Origin: Sphingobium sp.
GTDB lineage: Bacteria > Pseudomonadota > Alphaproteobacteria > Sphingomonadales > Sphingomonadaceae
Direction: 5' to 3'
Assembly (NCBI GenBank): GCA_022652485.1
Contig: JALCRK010000008.1
Coordinates: forward strand, 18,732 to 82,731
DNA: 64,000 nt
The notes below the pieces were generated by a model. That model worked only from the letters and a program-made list of their open reading frames with translations, made no database searches and was not told the DNA's origin. Both the position numbers and the translations under genes were made by a program. Position 1 is the first letter of the stretch. Every line of letters starts with the position of its first letter. Positions 19,078-29,750 of the stretch are shown piece by piece.

Positions 19078-20256
19078 ATGCAGCAGAACAAAACGCCGTT
19101 TCTTCACCGACTCCGCTCCCTCGTGCCTTTTCCGGGGTTCGCCATGGCCGGCCCCTGGGGCGGCAAGGGCAGCGACGACGAGCAGGCGAATGGGGGCGAG
19201 ACGCCCGAGGGCAAGGGTTCGGGCGGCGGTCCACGCAATCCCTGGACCCATCCGCCCCGCAGCGGCTCGGGCGGCGGCGAAAGCGGCGGCGCACGGCAGT
19301 CCCTGATAGAGGACATCCTGCGCCGCAGCCGCGAGAGCTTCGGCGGCGGAGGCGGCGGCGCGTCAGGGGGCGGATTCGGCGGAGATGGCGAGGCGCGCGC
19401 GCTCTGGCCGATCGCGCTCGGCATCATTGTGATTCTCTGGGTTGCGATGACCAGCTTTCACCGCATCGGCCCGCAGGAGCGCGGCGTTGTGATGATGCTG
19501 GGCAGCTACAGCCGCACCATCACCCCCGGCATCGGCCTCACCCTGCCCGCGCCGCTGGAGACGGTCGAGGTCGTCGATGTCGAGGAAATCCGTACCGTCG
19601 ATATCGGCTCGGCCAGTGGTGAGGAGGAGAATCTGGTACTGACCGGCGACCAGAACATCATCGATCTCGCTTATTCGGTGCGCTGGAATATCCGCAACGC
19701 CGAGCTTTATGAATTCGAGCTCAAGGACCCCGACGGCACCGTGCAGGAAGTGGCCGAGACCGCCATGCGCGCCGTGCTCGCCACGGTGTCGCTGAACGAG
19801 GCACTGGGCGCCGGGCGCACCGGCATCGAGCAGCAGGTCGCCCAGAAGATGCAGGAGATTCTCGACAATTACCGCTCCGGCATCCGCATCCAGGGCATCG
19901 CGATCAAGCAGGCCGACCCGCCCAAGGAGGTCAACGACGCGTTCAAGGAGGTGTCCGCCGCCAAACAGGATGCCGACACCTACATCAACCAGGCCACCGC
20001 CTATGCGCAACAGCTCAAGGCGCGGGCGAGCGGCGAAGCGGCCGCGTTCGACAAGGTCTATGTGCAGTACAAGCTCTCGCCCGAGGTGACGCGGCGGCGC
20101 ATGTATTATGAAACGATGGAGGCAGTGCTTGCCGATACGGACAAGACCGTCGTCGAATCGAACAACGTGATGCCCTATCTCCCGCTGCCTGAAATGAAAC
20201 GGAAGCCACGGGCCGCGGAGAGTGGCGCTGGCGCCACTGTCGAGGGAGGCCGATAA
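19078..20256 (+). CDS. hflK: FtsH protease modulator HflK
   Basis: Gly-rich N-terminus, single TM segment, SPFH/band-7 domain; followed by hflC. Confidence 0.93.
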   Translation: MQQNKTPFLHRLRSLVPFPGFAMAGPWGGKGSDDEQANGGETPEGKGSGGGPRNPWTHPPRSGSGGGESGGARQSLIEDILRRSRESFGGGGGGASGGGFGGDGEARALWPIALGIIVILWVAMTSFHRIGPQERGVVMMLGSYSRTITPGIGLTLPAPLETVEVVDVEEIRTVDIGSASGEEENLVLTGDQNIIDLAYSVRWNIRNAELYEFELKDPDGTVQEVAETAMRAVLATVSLNEALGAGRTGIEQQVAQKMQEILDNYRSGIRIQGIAIKQADPPKEVNDAFKEVSAAKQDADTYINQATAYAQQLKARASGEAAAFDKVYVQYKLSPEVTRRRMYYETMEAVLADTDKTVVESNNVMPYLPLPEMKRKPRAAESGAGATVEGGR

Positions 20257-21101
20257 TGGAACGCGTCCTCCGCAACCCGATCCTCGCCGCGCTGATCGCG
20301 CTCGGCTTCCTCATCCTGCTCGCCAGCACGGTCTCGATCGTGCCGGAAACGCAGCAGGCGGTGGTCGTTCGCTTCGGCCAGCCGGTGCGCATCATCAACA
20401 GCTATGATCCCAGAGAGCGCTTCGGACAAACGGGGGCGGGCCTTGCCGTGCGCGTTCCCTTTGCCGAGCAGGTCGTGTGGATCGACAAGCGCATCCAGTC
20501 CGTCGAAATGGAGCGGCAGCAGGTGCTCTCGACCGATCAGCTCCGGCTGCAGGTGGATGCCTATGCGCGTTATCGCATCACCAACCCTCTGCGCATGTAC
20601 GTCTCCGCCGGGAGCGAGGAGCGCGTACAGGAGGCGCTGCGCCCCATTCTCGGTTCGGCGCTGCGTAACGAGCTGGGCAAGCGCCCGTTCGCGGCGCTGC
20701 TCTCGCCAGAGCGCGGCTGGGTGATGCATAATATCGAGACAGGCCTCAACCGCGTTGCGCGGCAATATGGCGCCGAGGTGATCGACGTGCGGATCAAGCG
20801 GGCAGACCTACCCGATGGCACACCGTTGCAAAGCGCGTTCCAGCGGATGCGCACCGCACGCCAGCAGGAGGCGCTGACCATCCGCGCGCAGGGCGAGCGG
20901 CAAGCGCAGATCATCCGCGCCGATGCCGATGCCGCCGCCGCCGAGGTCTATGCCGCGAGCTTTGGCAAGGATCCGAAGTTCTACGACTTCTATCGCGCCA
21001 TGCAGGCCTATCGCCGCACCTTCAACCCGCAGAACGAGGGCCAGACCACCGTGATCCTGTCCCCGGAAAATGATTTCCTGCGGGAGTTTCGCGGACGTTA
21101 G
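20256..21101 (+). CDS. hflC: FtsH protease modulator HflC
   Basis: SIVPETQQAVVVRFGQPVRI..; SPFH domain; 1-bp overlap with hflK. Confidence 0.93.
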   Translation: MERVLRNPILAALIALGFLILLASTVSIVPETQQAVVVRFGQPVRIINSYDPRERFGQTGAGLAVRVPFAEQVVWIDKRIQSVEMERQQVLSTDQLRLQVDAYARYRITNPLRMYVSAGSEERVQEALRPILGSALRNELGKRPFAALLSPERGWVMHNIETGLNRVARQYGAEVIDVRIKRADLPDGTPLQSAFQRMRTARQQEALTIRAQGERQAQIIRADADAAAAEVYAASFGKDPKFYDFYRAMQAYRRTFNPQNEGQTTVILSPENDFLREFRGR

Positions 21102-21207
21102 GCGAAACCGCCCTCATTCAATTGAGGTTCAGGCAGAAAGAGCCATTCAAGTGCCGTATTCCGCACGGGATCGGCGTGCACATTGAGGACAGAGAGGAAG
21201 TTCACAC

Positions 21208-22698
21208 GTGCGTTATGTCTATGGATTAACCGCCGCTCTTCTGCTGGGCGGCACCGCCGTCGCGATCAGCTCGCACGAGCCGCTGGGCGCCCAGACCGCG
21301 CAGAACGAGGGCAATATTGCCCCCCGTGGCGCGCCGGGCAGCTTTGCCGACATGGTCGAGCGTCTGCAGCCCGCCGTGGTCAATATTTCCACCCGGCAGC
21401 GCGTCCAGGTGCAGAACCCGTTCGCCGGCACACCCTTTGGCGAGATGTTTGGCGGCGGCACCCCCCAGACGCGGCAGGCGCAATCGCTGGGATCGGGCTT
21501 TCTGATCTCGGCAGATGGCTATGTCGTTACCAATAATCACGTCGTTTCCCCCGGTGCTGAGGGAGCTACGGTCGACAGCATCACCGTGACGCTCAACAAC
21601 CGCGAGGAATATACCGCGCGGCTGGTGGGGCGCGATGTCGCCACCGACCTCGCGCTACTCAAGATCGAGGGCAAGAAGCCCTTCCCGTTCGTGAAGTTCG
21701 GCGACAGCACCAAGGCGCGGGTCGGCGACTGGGTGGTTGCAATCGGCGAGCCCTATGCGCTGGCCGGTACGGTAACGGCCGGCATCATCTCCGCCGTCCA
21801 TCGCAGCACCGGCGGCCCCTATGACCGCTTCATCCAGACGGACGCCTCGATCAACCAGGGCAACTCCGGCGGTCCGATGTTCGACATGAACGGCAATGTG
21901 ATCGGCATCAACAGCCAGATCCTCTCGCCCTCGGGCGGCAATGTGGGCATCGGCTTCGCCATCCCCTCCGAACAGGCGATCCCGATCATCGAGACGCTGC
22001 GCAAGGGCCAGACCGTGAAGCGCGGCTATCTGGGCATCCAGATCAGCCCGCTGGGTGACGACATCGCCGACTCGCTCGGCCTCGCCAAGAATCGCGGCGA
22101 GTTCGTGCAAGGCGTGGAGCCAGGCGCGGGCGCGGACAAGGCCGGGATCAAGGCGGGCGACGTGATCGTCAAGGTCAACGGGCAGGAAGTAACCCCCGAT
22201 CAGACCCTCTCTTACATCGTGGGCGGCCAGCCGGTCGGTGCGCGGGTTTCGATCGATCTCATCCGCCAGGGCAAGCCCCAGACGGTTACGGCGATCGTAG
22301 GCGAGCGTCCGCCAGAGGACAAGCTGCGCCAGTTCGGCCAAGGTGGGGATGACGATTTCTCGCAGCCCAACAAACAGGACAATGCGAATGCCGCGCAACA
22401 GGCGCTGGGCCTTGCGGTGCTGCCGCTCAATCCCAGCATCGTCCGCCAGCTTGGCATACCGCTCGACACGCGCGGAGTCGTGATCTCGGCGGTCGATCAG
22501 TCCACCGACGCAGCTGCCAAGGGTCTGCAGCGCGGCGACGTGATCCTCACCGCCAACAATATGGCGACCACCACCGAGGCGGAGCTGAATGCCGCCGTCG
22601 CCGGAGTGCGCAAGGCGGGCCGCAACGCGGTGCTGCTGCAGCTATTGCGGCGCGGCCAGCCCGTCACGTTCATCGCCGTCCGCCTGCGGGATCGATAG
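21208..22698 (+). CDS. degP: DegP/HtrA (Do) family serine endoprotease with PDZ domains
   Basis: SLGSGFLISADGYVVTNNHVV, TDLALLKIEG, DASINQGNSGGPMF; two PDZ regions. Confidence 0.94.
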   Translation: MRYVYGLTAALLLGGTAVAISSHEPLGAQTAQNEGNIAPRGAPGSFADMVERLQPAVVNISTRQRVQVQNPFAGTPFGEMFGGGTPQTRQAQSLGSGFLISADGYVVTNNHVVSPGAEGATVDSITVTLNNREEYTARLVGRDVATDLALLKIEGKKPFPFVKFGDSTKARVGDWVVAIGEPYALAGTVTAGIISAVHRSTGGPYDRFIQTDASINQGNSGGPMFDMNGNVIGINSQILSPSGGNVGIGFAIPSEQAIPIIETLRKGQTVKRGYLGIQISPLGDDIADSLGLAKNRGEFVQGVEPGAGADKAGIKAGDVIVKVNGQEVTPDQTLSYIVGGQPVGARVSIDLIRQGKPQTVTAIVGERPPEDKLRQFGQGGDDDFSQPNKQDNANAAQQALGLAVLPLNPSIVRQLGIPLDTRGVVISAVDQSTDAAAKGLQRGDVILTANNMATTTEAELNAAVAGVRKAGRNAVLLQLLRRGQPVTFIAVRLRDR

Positions 22699-22791
22699 GG
22701 ACTAATTTCTCATGGAGCGTTGGCGGTGCTTTTCACCGTCGGCGCGCTGCGTTATGCCAATGCCCGATCGGTTTCAGGTGGGAGCAGGGCC

Positions 22792-24405
22792 ATGAGTGAC
22801 GGTATTTTCATCGGCGGGGCGGGGGACCAGCCCCAGATGCTCAACCTCCGGCGCGCCAACCGGCATGGCCTGATCGCGGGCGCGACCGGCACCGGCAAGA
22901 CCGTCACTCTTCAAGGCATCGCCGAGAATTTTTCCCGCGTGGGCGTACCCGTGTTTATGGCGGATGTGAAAGGCGATCTGGCGGGGATCGCCATGCCCGG
23001 TTCGCCTACCTTCAAGAATGCGGACAAGCTGGAGGCGCGCGCAAAAGAAATCGGCCTCACCGATTATGCCTATGCCGACAATCCGGTCATCTACTGGGAT
23101 CTCTATGGGCAACAGGGTCACCCGATCCGCACCACGGTCTCGGAAATGGGGCCGCTGTTGCTCGCGCGCCTGATGGATTTGAACGAGACGCAGGAGGGCG
23201 TGCTCAACATAGCGTTCCGCTATGCCGACGAGGAAGGGCTGCTGCTGCTCGATCTCGGCGATTTGCAGGCAATGCTCGCCTACTGCGCGGAAAATGCGGA
23301 CATGCTGAGCGCGCGCTATGGCAATGTGACCAAGGCCAGCGTCGGAACAATCCAGCGCCAGTTACTGAGCCTCGACAGCCAGGGCGGCGCGGCCTTCTTC
23401 GGCGAACCGGCACTCGACATCAACGATTTCCTCGAAGTCGATGACAAAGGCCGCGGCTATATCAACGTGCTCGCCGCCGATCGCCTGATGCAGAGCCCCA
23501 AGCTCTATTCGACCTTCCTGCTGTGGCTGCTGTCCGAGCTGTTCCAGGTGCTGCCGGAGGTCGGTGATCCGGAAAAGCCCAAGCTGGTATTCTTCTTCGA
23601 CGAGGCGCATCTGCTGTTTGACGATGCGCCCAAGGCGCTCACCGACAAGATCGAGCAGGTGGTACGCCTCATCCGTTCCAAGGGCGTGGGCGTCTATTTC
23701 GTGACACAGAACCCGATCGATATCCCGGAGGAGGTGGCAGGCCAGCTCGGCAACCGGGTGCAGCACGCCCTGCGCGCGTTCACGCCGCGCGACCAGAAGG
23801 CGATCAGGGCAGCGGCGGAGACCTTCCGCGTGAACCCGGACCTCGATGTCGAAACGGCGATCACCGAGCTGAAGGTCGGCGAGGCGCTGGTGTCGCTGTT
23901 GCAGGAGGATGGCTCGCCCAGCATCGTGCAGCGCACGCTGATCGCGCCGCCACGCTCGCGTCTCGGCCCTGTCGACGCCAAGGAGCGTGCGATCATCCAG
24001 TCGATCTCGCCGGTCGCGGGGAAATATGACGAAGCGGCGGACCGGGAAAGCGCCGAGGAAATCCTCGCCGCGCGCGGGCAGGCCGCTGCCGCTGCCGCCG
24101 AACAGGCGAAAGCGCAGGCCGAGGCAGACAAGCAGTCCGCCGCCCAAGCCAAGATCGAGGCGAAACAGCGCGAAGCAGAGCTAAGGGAGCAGGCGCGGCA
24201 GCAAGCGCAAGCCGCGCGCGAGGCGGCGAAACCCAGCAATCTGGACCGCGCGATCCAGTCTGCCACCCGCTCGGTCGGCTCCTCGATCGGGCGACAGGTC
24301 GCCAACGAGGTGGGTCGCGCCGTATTCGGCGGCGGGCGCAGATCAAGCGGCGGCGGCCTCGTTGGCGGGCTGGTGCGCGGAGTGCTGGGCAGCCTGTTCA
24401 AATAA
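22792..24405 (+). CDS. DUF853 / HerA-like (YjgR-like) ATPase
   Basis: [66 protein letters not shown]. Confidence 0.88.
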   Translation: MSDGIFIGGAGDQPQMLNLRRANRHGLIAGATGTGKTVTLQGIAENFSRVGVPVFMADVKGDLAGIAMPGSPTFKNADKLEARAKEIGLTDYAYADNPVIYWDLYGQQGHPIRTTVSEMGPLLLARLMDLNETQEGVLNIAFRYADEEGLLLLDLGDLQAMLAYCAENADMLSARYGNVTKASVGTIQRQLLSLDSQGGAAFFGEPALDINDFLEVDDKGRGYINVLAADRLMQSPKLYSTFLLWLLSELFQVLPEVGDPEKPKLVFFFDEAHLLFDDAPKALTDKIEQVVRLIRSKGVGVYFVTQNPIDIPEEVAGQLGNRVQHALRAFTPRDQKAIRAAAETFRVNPDLDVETAITELKVGEALVSLLQEDGSPSIVQRTLIAPPRSRLGPVDAKERAIIQSISPVAGKYDEAADRESAEEILAARGQAAAAAAEQAKAQAEADKQSAAQAKIEAKQREAELREQARQQAQAAREAAKPSNLDRAIQSATRSVGSSIGRQVANEVGRAVFGGGRRSSGGGLVGGLVRGVLGSLFK

Positions 24406-24406
24406 A

Positions 24407-24431
24407 GCGGGGCGCTGCCGCAACGCCCCGC
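24407..24431. terminator. Bidirectional stem-loop between convergent genes
   Basis: GCGGGGCG-CTGCCGCAA-CGCCCCGC, perfect 8-bp arms between stops at 24405 (+) and 24442 (-). Confidence 0.6.
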
Positions 24432-24441
24432 CCTCATCGTA

Positions 24442-25131
24442 TTATAAATCCGCTAGCCGGAACCGCACCGTCATCACGCGCTCGCTTGCTACCGGCTCCC
24501 CATCCCGCGTGGCGGGGCGAAATCGCCAGCTTTTCAGCGCCTGCTGTTGCGTCGCCTTCCAGAAGGCGCTGTCATTGGTGTCGACCAGCTCGACCGAGAT
24601 GACCTTGCCTGCCTCATCGATATAGACCTTCACTGTGGCGAAGCCCTCCACCTGAGCGCGGATCATCGCGGGAGGATAAGGCGGCTGGAAATCCCGTATC
24701 CGCTTGGGGTCCGGCGCGGCGGAGACGACCACCGGCTCGCGGATGATCTGCGTATCGACACCGAGAGTTCCGCTTCCGCCGCCTCCACCGAACACCTCTT
24801 CCGTGGACTTGCCGTCAGGATCGGCCAGCGTCTTGGTAGCCAACACGGTTTCACGCCGCGTTTCCTCGTGGCGCTGGAACGGCTGCTCCTTTTTATCCTG
24901 TTGCGGCACAACTTCCGGCTTTGGTGGGGGCGCCTTTTCGAAATGCACCCATAATATATCTGGCACCTTGTCCTTGAGCGTCCCCGGCGGCAGCATCCAT
25001 ACAAGCGCGCCGATGGCTACATGCACCGCGATCGTCGCACCCACGGCAAAGGGCGAGGCCCGACTGCCGGTATAGCCGGTGTATGTGTTTTCCGATGTGC
25101 GATTAAGGTTGAGGATCCACTGCATAAGCAT
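24442..25131 (-). CDS. TonB-family energy transducer
   Basis: N-terminal TM segment, KAPPPKPEVVPQ linker, C-terminal PPYPPAMIRAQVEGFATVKVYIDEAGKV..W. Confidence 0.85.
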   Translation of the reverse strand: MLMQWILNLNRTSENTYTGYTGSRASPFAVGATIAVHVAIGALVWMLPPGTLKDKVPDILWVHFEKAPPPKPEVVPQQDKKEQPFQRHEETRRETVLATKTLADPDGKSTEEVFGGGGGSGTLGVDTQIIREPVVVSAAPDPKRIRDFQPPYPPAMIRAQVEGFATVKVYIDEAGKVISVELVDTNDSAFWKATQQQALKSWRFRPATRDGEPVASERVMTVRFRLADL

Positions 25132-25197
25132 CCCTCCTGTGCGTGGCCTGCACAGGATCGCGCAGGATCCACGAAAGCGATGCTATCACATTGCCGG

Positions 25198-26526
25198 TCA
25201 GTCAGAAAGACGTTTCAGTGCCTCGTCCTTGCCGATGAGGGGCAGCAGCGCAGCCATGTCCGGCCCATGATCGAGGCCGGTCAGCGCACGGCGAAGGGGA
25301 AGGAACAAGTCCTTGCCCTTGCGACCCGTTTCGGCTTTGAGACGCTCGGTGAGGGCGCGCCACACTTCGGCGTCGAACGGCAGTACGGTGAGGGTTGTCG
25401 CAGCGAGGTGCAGGAAATCCGCGTCCTCCGCTGGCCGCGCGGGCGCGGAAATCGGGCCGGTAACGATCCGCCACCATTTTGGTATGTCCGCTACAATTTC
25501 CAGATTGGGGCGCAGTGCCGCCCAGGCTGCCTCGGTCACATCTGCGGGCAGCCGATCCTTGACGGCGGCATAATCGAGCTGGTGCACGATCTTCTGGTTC
25601 AAAAGCGCCAGTTCCGCCTCATCGAACCGGGCGGGCGCGCGGCCGAAATGGGCGAAGTCGAACGCCGCGATCAGCGGTTCGGCGTTCGTCACCGGAATCA
25701 CCGGATCGGAGGTGCCGATGCGCGCCAGCAGAGCAATGAGCGCAATCGCCTCCAGCCCCTGCTCGCGGAAGGTGGAAATGCCCAAAGACCCCAGCCGCTT
25801 GGAGAGCTTGCCCTCGCTGCCGACCAGCAGCGCCTCATGCGCGAACTGCGGCGGCACGGCGCCCAACGCGGTGAACATCTGGAGCTGCGTCGCGGTGTTG
25901 GACACATGGTCCTCGCCTCGCACGACATGGGTGATGCCCATGTCGACATCGTCGATCACCGAGGGGAGCATATAGAGCCAGCTGCCATCCGCGCGGCGGA
26001 TGACGGGATCAGACAAAAGCTTCGGGTCGAAATGCTGATCCCCGCGTACCATATCGGTCCATTCGATCGGCGCTTCATGATCGAGCTTGAAGCGCCAGTG
26101 CGGCGCGCGGCCCTCCGCCTCAAAGGCCGCGATCTGGTCCGCCGTCAGCCCAAGCGCAGCGCGATCATAGACCGGCGGCAGGCCACGCCCCAATTGCACT
26201 TTCCGTTTGAGATCCAGCTCCTGAGCGGTTTCATAGCAGGGATACACCCGCCCGGCATCGCGCAGGTCCGCAAAGCGCGCCTCATAGAGCGCGAAACGAT
26301 CTGACTGCTTTACCTCGGCATCCGGCGTCAGGCCGAGCCAGCCGAGATCGGCGCGGATACCATCCGCATATTCCTCGCGCGAGCGTTCGGCATCGGTATC
26401 ATCGAGCCGGAGCAGGAAACGACCGCCGTGACGGCGCGCCCACATCCAGTTGTGGATCGCGGTGCGCAGGTTACCAACATGGAGATGCCCGGTGGGCGAA
26501 GGCGCGAAACGGGTGATGACGGTCAT
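25198..26526 (-). CDS. gltX: Glutamate--tRNA ligase
   Basis: RFAPSPTGHLHVGNLRTAIHNW (HIGH-type motif), KLSKRLGS (KMSKS-type motif). Confidence 0.95.
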   Translation of the reverse strand: MTVITRFAPSPTGHLHVGNLRTAIHNWMWARRHGGRFLLRLDDTDAERSREEYADGIRADLGWLGLTPDAEVKQSDRFALYEARFADLRDAGRVYPCYETAQELDLKRKVQLGRGLPPVYDRAALGLTADQIAAFEAEGRAPHWRFKLDHEAPIEWTDMVRGDQHFDPKLLSDPVIRRADGSWLYMLPSVIDDVDMGITHVVRGEDHVSNTATQLQMFTALGAVPPQFAHEALLVGSEGKLSKRLGSLGISTFREQGLEAIALIALLARIGTSDPVIPVTNAEPLIAAFDFAHFGRAPARFDEAELALLNQKIVHQLDYAAVKDRLPADVTEAAWAALRPNLEIVADIPKWWRIVTGPISAPARPAEDADFLHLAATTLTVLPFDAEVWRALTERLKAETGRKGKDLFLPLRRALTGLDHGPDMAALLPLIGKDEALKRLSD

Positions 26527-26533
26527 GAAAGGA

Positions 26534-28210
26534 TCAGCTCGTGCGGAAAGCGTTGGTGATGGGATAGCGGCGGTCGCGCCCGAAATTGCGGCTGCCGAGC
26601 TTGACGCCGGGAGGAGCCTGCCGCCTTTTATATTCCGCGATATATAACAGCCGCTCGATCCGGGCGACCGTCTCCCGGTCGAACCCGCGCGCCACGACCT
26701 GATCGACCGACAGTTCGCTTTCGACCAGCCCGTGCAGGATCGGATCTAGTATGTCGTAGGGCGGCAGGCTGTCCTCGTCCTTCTGGTTCTCGCGCAGCTC
26801 CGCCGTGGGCGGCTTGGTGATGACGCGTTCCGGCATCACCGCACCGCTGGGGCCGAGGCCAATGGCGGGCTTGGCCTCGTTGCGCCAGCGGGAAAGATCG
26901 AACACCGTCGTCTTGTAGGCATCCTTCAGCACCGAATAGCCGCCCGCCATATCGCCATAGATGGTGGCGTAACCGACCGACATCTCGCTCTTGTTGCCGG
27001 TTGTGAGCAGCATGTGGCCGAACTTGTTGGAAAGTGCCATCAGCGTGACGCCCCGGATGCGCGACTGGATATTCTCTTCCGTGAGATCACGGCCCTTGCC
27101 GGCGAACACCTCCGCCAACATGCCATCAAAGGATTCCATAGCGGATGCTATTGAAATACTGTCGAGCCGGACGCCTAGCATTTCTGCGCATTCCGCCGCA
27201 TCGTCAAGGCTGTCCTGGCTGGTGAAGCGGCTGGGCATCATCACGCACCAGACCCGGTCCGCCCCCAGCGCATCGACCGCCACGGCAGCGGAGAGCGCGC
27301 TGTCGATCCCGCCCGAAAGCCCCAGCACCACGCCGGGAAAGCGGTTGCGGTTCACATAATCCCGCAGGCCGACGATCATCGCGGAATAGACATCCTCCGG
27401 ATAGGGTGCGAGCGGGGCGATTTCGCCGGGGACGCAGGCCCAGACGCCATCCGCGCCGCCTTCCCAGCGAGTGATGCGCAATTCCTCGCGCCAGTCCGCC
27501 ATCTGGTGCGCGAGGGAGCCGTCGCCGTTCAGCACGAACGATGCGCCGTCGAACGCCAGCTCGTCCTGCCCGCCGACACGGTTGAGATAGGCGATGGGCA
27601 GGCCCGTCTCCGCTACGCGCGCCGCGCACACCTGCGCCACGCGACGCTCATCCTTATCGATCTCGTAAGGGCTGCCATTGGGCGACAGCAATATCTGCGC
27701 GCCGCGCTGTTTCAGATGCCCGCAAACGAACGGGAACCACACATCCTCACAGATCGGCACGCCGATCTTGACCCCACGAAACTCGATCGGCTCTGGCAGC
27801 GGCCCGGGCGCGAACAGGCGCTTCTCATCGAAGGTACCGTAATTGGGCAGCTCGCGCTTTTGCCGCACCGCCTTGATCTCTCCGCCATCGAGCAGCGCCA
27901 CGCAGTTGAACAGCGCGCCTTGATTGGCGATCACGGTGCCGACCAGCATGGCGGGGCCGCCATCGCCCGTAGCCTGCATCAGCCGCAGCAGCTCCTCGCC
28001 CGCACGCTCCACCATTGCCGGCTTCAGCACCAGATCCTCGGGCGGATAGCCGATAAGCTGCAACTCGGGAAACAGGATGAGGTCCGCCCCCTGCGCCACC
28101 GCGCGCGCGCGCCACTCCAGCATGGCATCCGCATTGCCGCGAAGATCGCCCACCGACTGGGTTGCCTGCGCCAGAGCGATGGTGAGAGCCGGGGAAGAAG
28201 AATGCGTCAT
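26534..28210 (-). CDS. nadE: Glutamine-dependent NAD+ synthetase
   Basis: N-terminal nitrilase domain plus LGLSGGIDSALSAAVAVDALG. Confidence 0.96.
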   Translation of the reverse strand: MTHSSSPALTIALAQATQSVGDLRGNADAMLEWRARAVAQGADLILFPELQLIGYPPEDLVLKPAMVERAGEELLRLMQATGDGGPAMLVGTVIANQGALFNCVALLDGGEIKAVRQKRELPNYGTFDEKRLFAPGPLPEPIEFRGVKIGVPICEDVWFPFVCGHLKQRGAQILLSPNGSPYEIDKDERRVAQVCAARVAETGLPIAYLNRVGGQDELAFDGASFVLNGDGSLAHQMADWREELRITRWEGGADGVWACVPGEIAPLAPYPEDVYSAMIVGLRDYVNRNRFPGVVLGLSGGIDSALSAAVAVDALGADRVWCVMMPSRFTSQDSLDDAAECAEMLGVRLDSISIASAMESFDGMLAEVFAGKGRDLTEENIQSRIRGVTLMALSNKFGHMLLTTGNKSEMSVGYATIYGDMAGGYSVLKDAYKTTVFDLSRWRNEAKPAIGLGPSGAVMPERVITKPPTAELRENQKDEDSLPPYDILDPILHGLVESELSVDQVVARGFDRETVARIERLLYIAEYKRRQAPPGVKLGSRNFGRDRRYPITNAFRTS

Positions 28211-28320
28211 ATCGCTGCCCGTAGAGTATTTTTGTTCGCGGCAAAAGCCTTGCCCTTTGCGCCCCGCCCGCTAAAGGGCTGGCTTATCCAGAGTCACAGG
28301 ATTGCAACGAGGGGCGTTCC

Positions 28321-29256
28321 ATGAAATTGATGACCGGTAACAGCAACCGGCCACTCGCGCAGGCGATTGCCGATTATCTCGAAATGCCGCTCACCAATGC
28401 CAGCGTCCGCCGCTTCGCCGACGAAGAGGTGTTTGTCGAGGTCCACGAAAACGTCCGGGGCGAGGACGTGTTCCTGATCCAGTCGACCAGCTATCCCACC
28501 AACGACAACCTTATGGAGCTGCTGATCTGCATCGATGCGCTGAAGCGCGCGTCGGCCAAGCGGATCACGGCTGTCGTCCCCTATTTCGGCTATGCGCGGC
28601 AGGACCGGAAGCCCGGCCCGCGGACGCCGATCTCGGCGAAGCTGGTGGCGAACCTCATCACTGTCGCCGGGGCCGACCGCGTGCTGTGCGTCGATCTCCA
28701 CGCCGGGCAGATCCAGGGCTTTTTCGACATTCCGACCGATAACCTGTTCGCGGCGCCGGTGATGTCGGCCGATATTCAGGCGCGCTTTGGCGACCGGAAC
28801 ATCATGGTCGTTTCCCCGGACGTGGGCGGCGTGGTGCGCGCCCGTGCGCTCGCCAAGCGGCTCGACAACGCACCGCTCGCCATCGTCGACAAGCGACGCG
28901 AGCGGGCGGGCGAATCAGAGGTGATGAACATCATCGGTGATGTGAAGGGCCGCTTCTGCGTGCTGATTGACGACATCGTCGATTCGGCGGGCACGCTGTG
29001 CAACGCCGCCGCCGCGCTGAAGGCAGCGGGCGCGGAGGAAGTGGTCGCCTATGTCAGCCACGGCGTGCTCTCCGGCGGTGCGGTGGCGCGGGTCGATGCG
29101 TCGCAACTGCTGGAGTTGGTGATTACCGACTCGATCCTCGGCACAGACGGGGTGCACGCCTCCGCCAAGGTGCGCCACTTGCCCATCGCGCCGTTGCTGG
29201 GCGAGGCGATCAAGCGCATCTCGGATGAAAGCTCGGTGAGCTCGCTGTTCGATTAA
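28321..29256 (+). CDS. prs: Ribose-phosphate pyrophosphokinase
   Basis: [44 protein letters not shown]. Confidence 0.97.
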   Translation: MKLMTGNSNRPLAQAIADYLEMPLTNASVRRFADEEVFVEVHENVRGEDVFLIQSTSYPTNDNLMELLICIDALKRASAKRITAVVPYFGYARQDRKPGPRTPISAKLVANLITVAGADRVLCVDLHAGQIQGFFDIPTDNLFAAPVMSADIQARFGDRNIMVVSPDVGGVVRARALAKRLDNAPLAIVDKRRERAGESEVMNIIGDVKGRFCVLIDDIVDSAGTLCNAAAALKAAGAEEVVAYVSHGVLSGGAVARVDASQLLELVITDSILGTDGVHASAKVRHLPIAPLLGEAIKRISDESSVSSLFD

Positions 29257-29281
29257 GGCCGGATCGCACTTCCCCCAATAT

Positions 29282-29406
29282 CGTCATCCCGGAAGCTGAT
29301 TTTCTCCAAATCCGTCAGGATTTGGACAGACAATCGCGCTATCCGGGAGCCAGAACCCAAGCGCAGCGGGGAAAAAGCGGGATCCCGGATCAAGTCCGGG
29401 ATGACG
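29282..29406. repeat. Intergenic REP/MITE-like element bounded by CGTCATCCCGG ... CCGGGATGACG inverted ends
   Basis: Perfect 11-bp terminal inverted repeat; internal hairpin TCCAAATCC-GTCA-GGATTTGGA (29305-29326); partial match to GGATCAAGTCCGG at window end. Confidence 0.7.
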
Positions 29407-29419
29407 GTTTCTCAGAGCC

Positions 29420-29674
29420 TTAAGCAGGCCCCACCAGCACCAAAGGCAGCGCCAGCATCAACGCGATGCAGGCGGCGGCGCGCTGTTTGCCGGTGAGGAA
29501 ATCCGAGAGTGGATAGAGCTTCCACAGGAACGGGCAGGCGAAGAAGCTGGCGATGAACAGGCCGGTAGAGATCGTGTCCCCTAATGCGCGCGGCAAGTCC
29601 ATCTGCGCGGCGAGGCCGCCCAGGAAGCTTCCGATACAGATGATCCATCCGAGCATGAGACCGCCCACCTCCAT
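29420..29674 (-). CDS. Small hypothetical membrane protein
   Basis: 84 aa with several hydrophobic segments. Confidence 0.5.
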   Translation of the reverse strand: MEVGGLMLGWIICIGSFLGGLAAQMDLPRALGDTISTGLFIASFFACPFLWKLYPLSDFLTGKQRAAACIALMLALPLVLVGPA

Positions 29675-29750
29675 CCGGACGTAAGAACGGATCGCGTCGC
29701 CCGAACTTTACCCCCTTGCGCCGGCGTGCCGACTTGCCCAAGGAAAGCCG

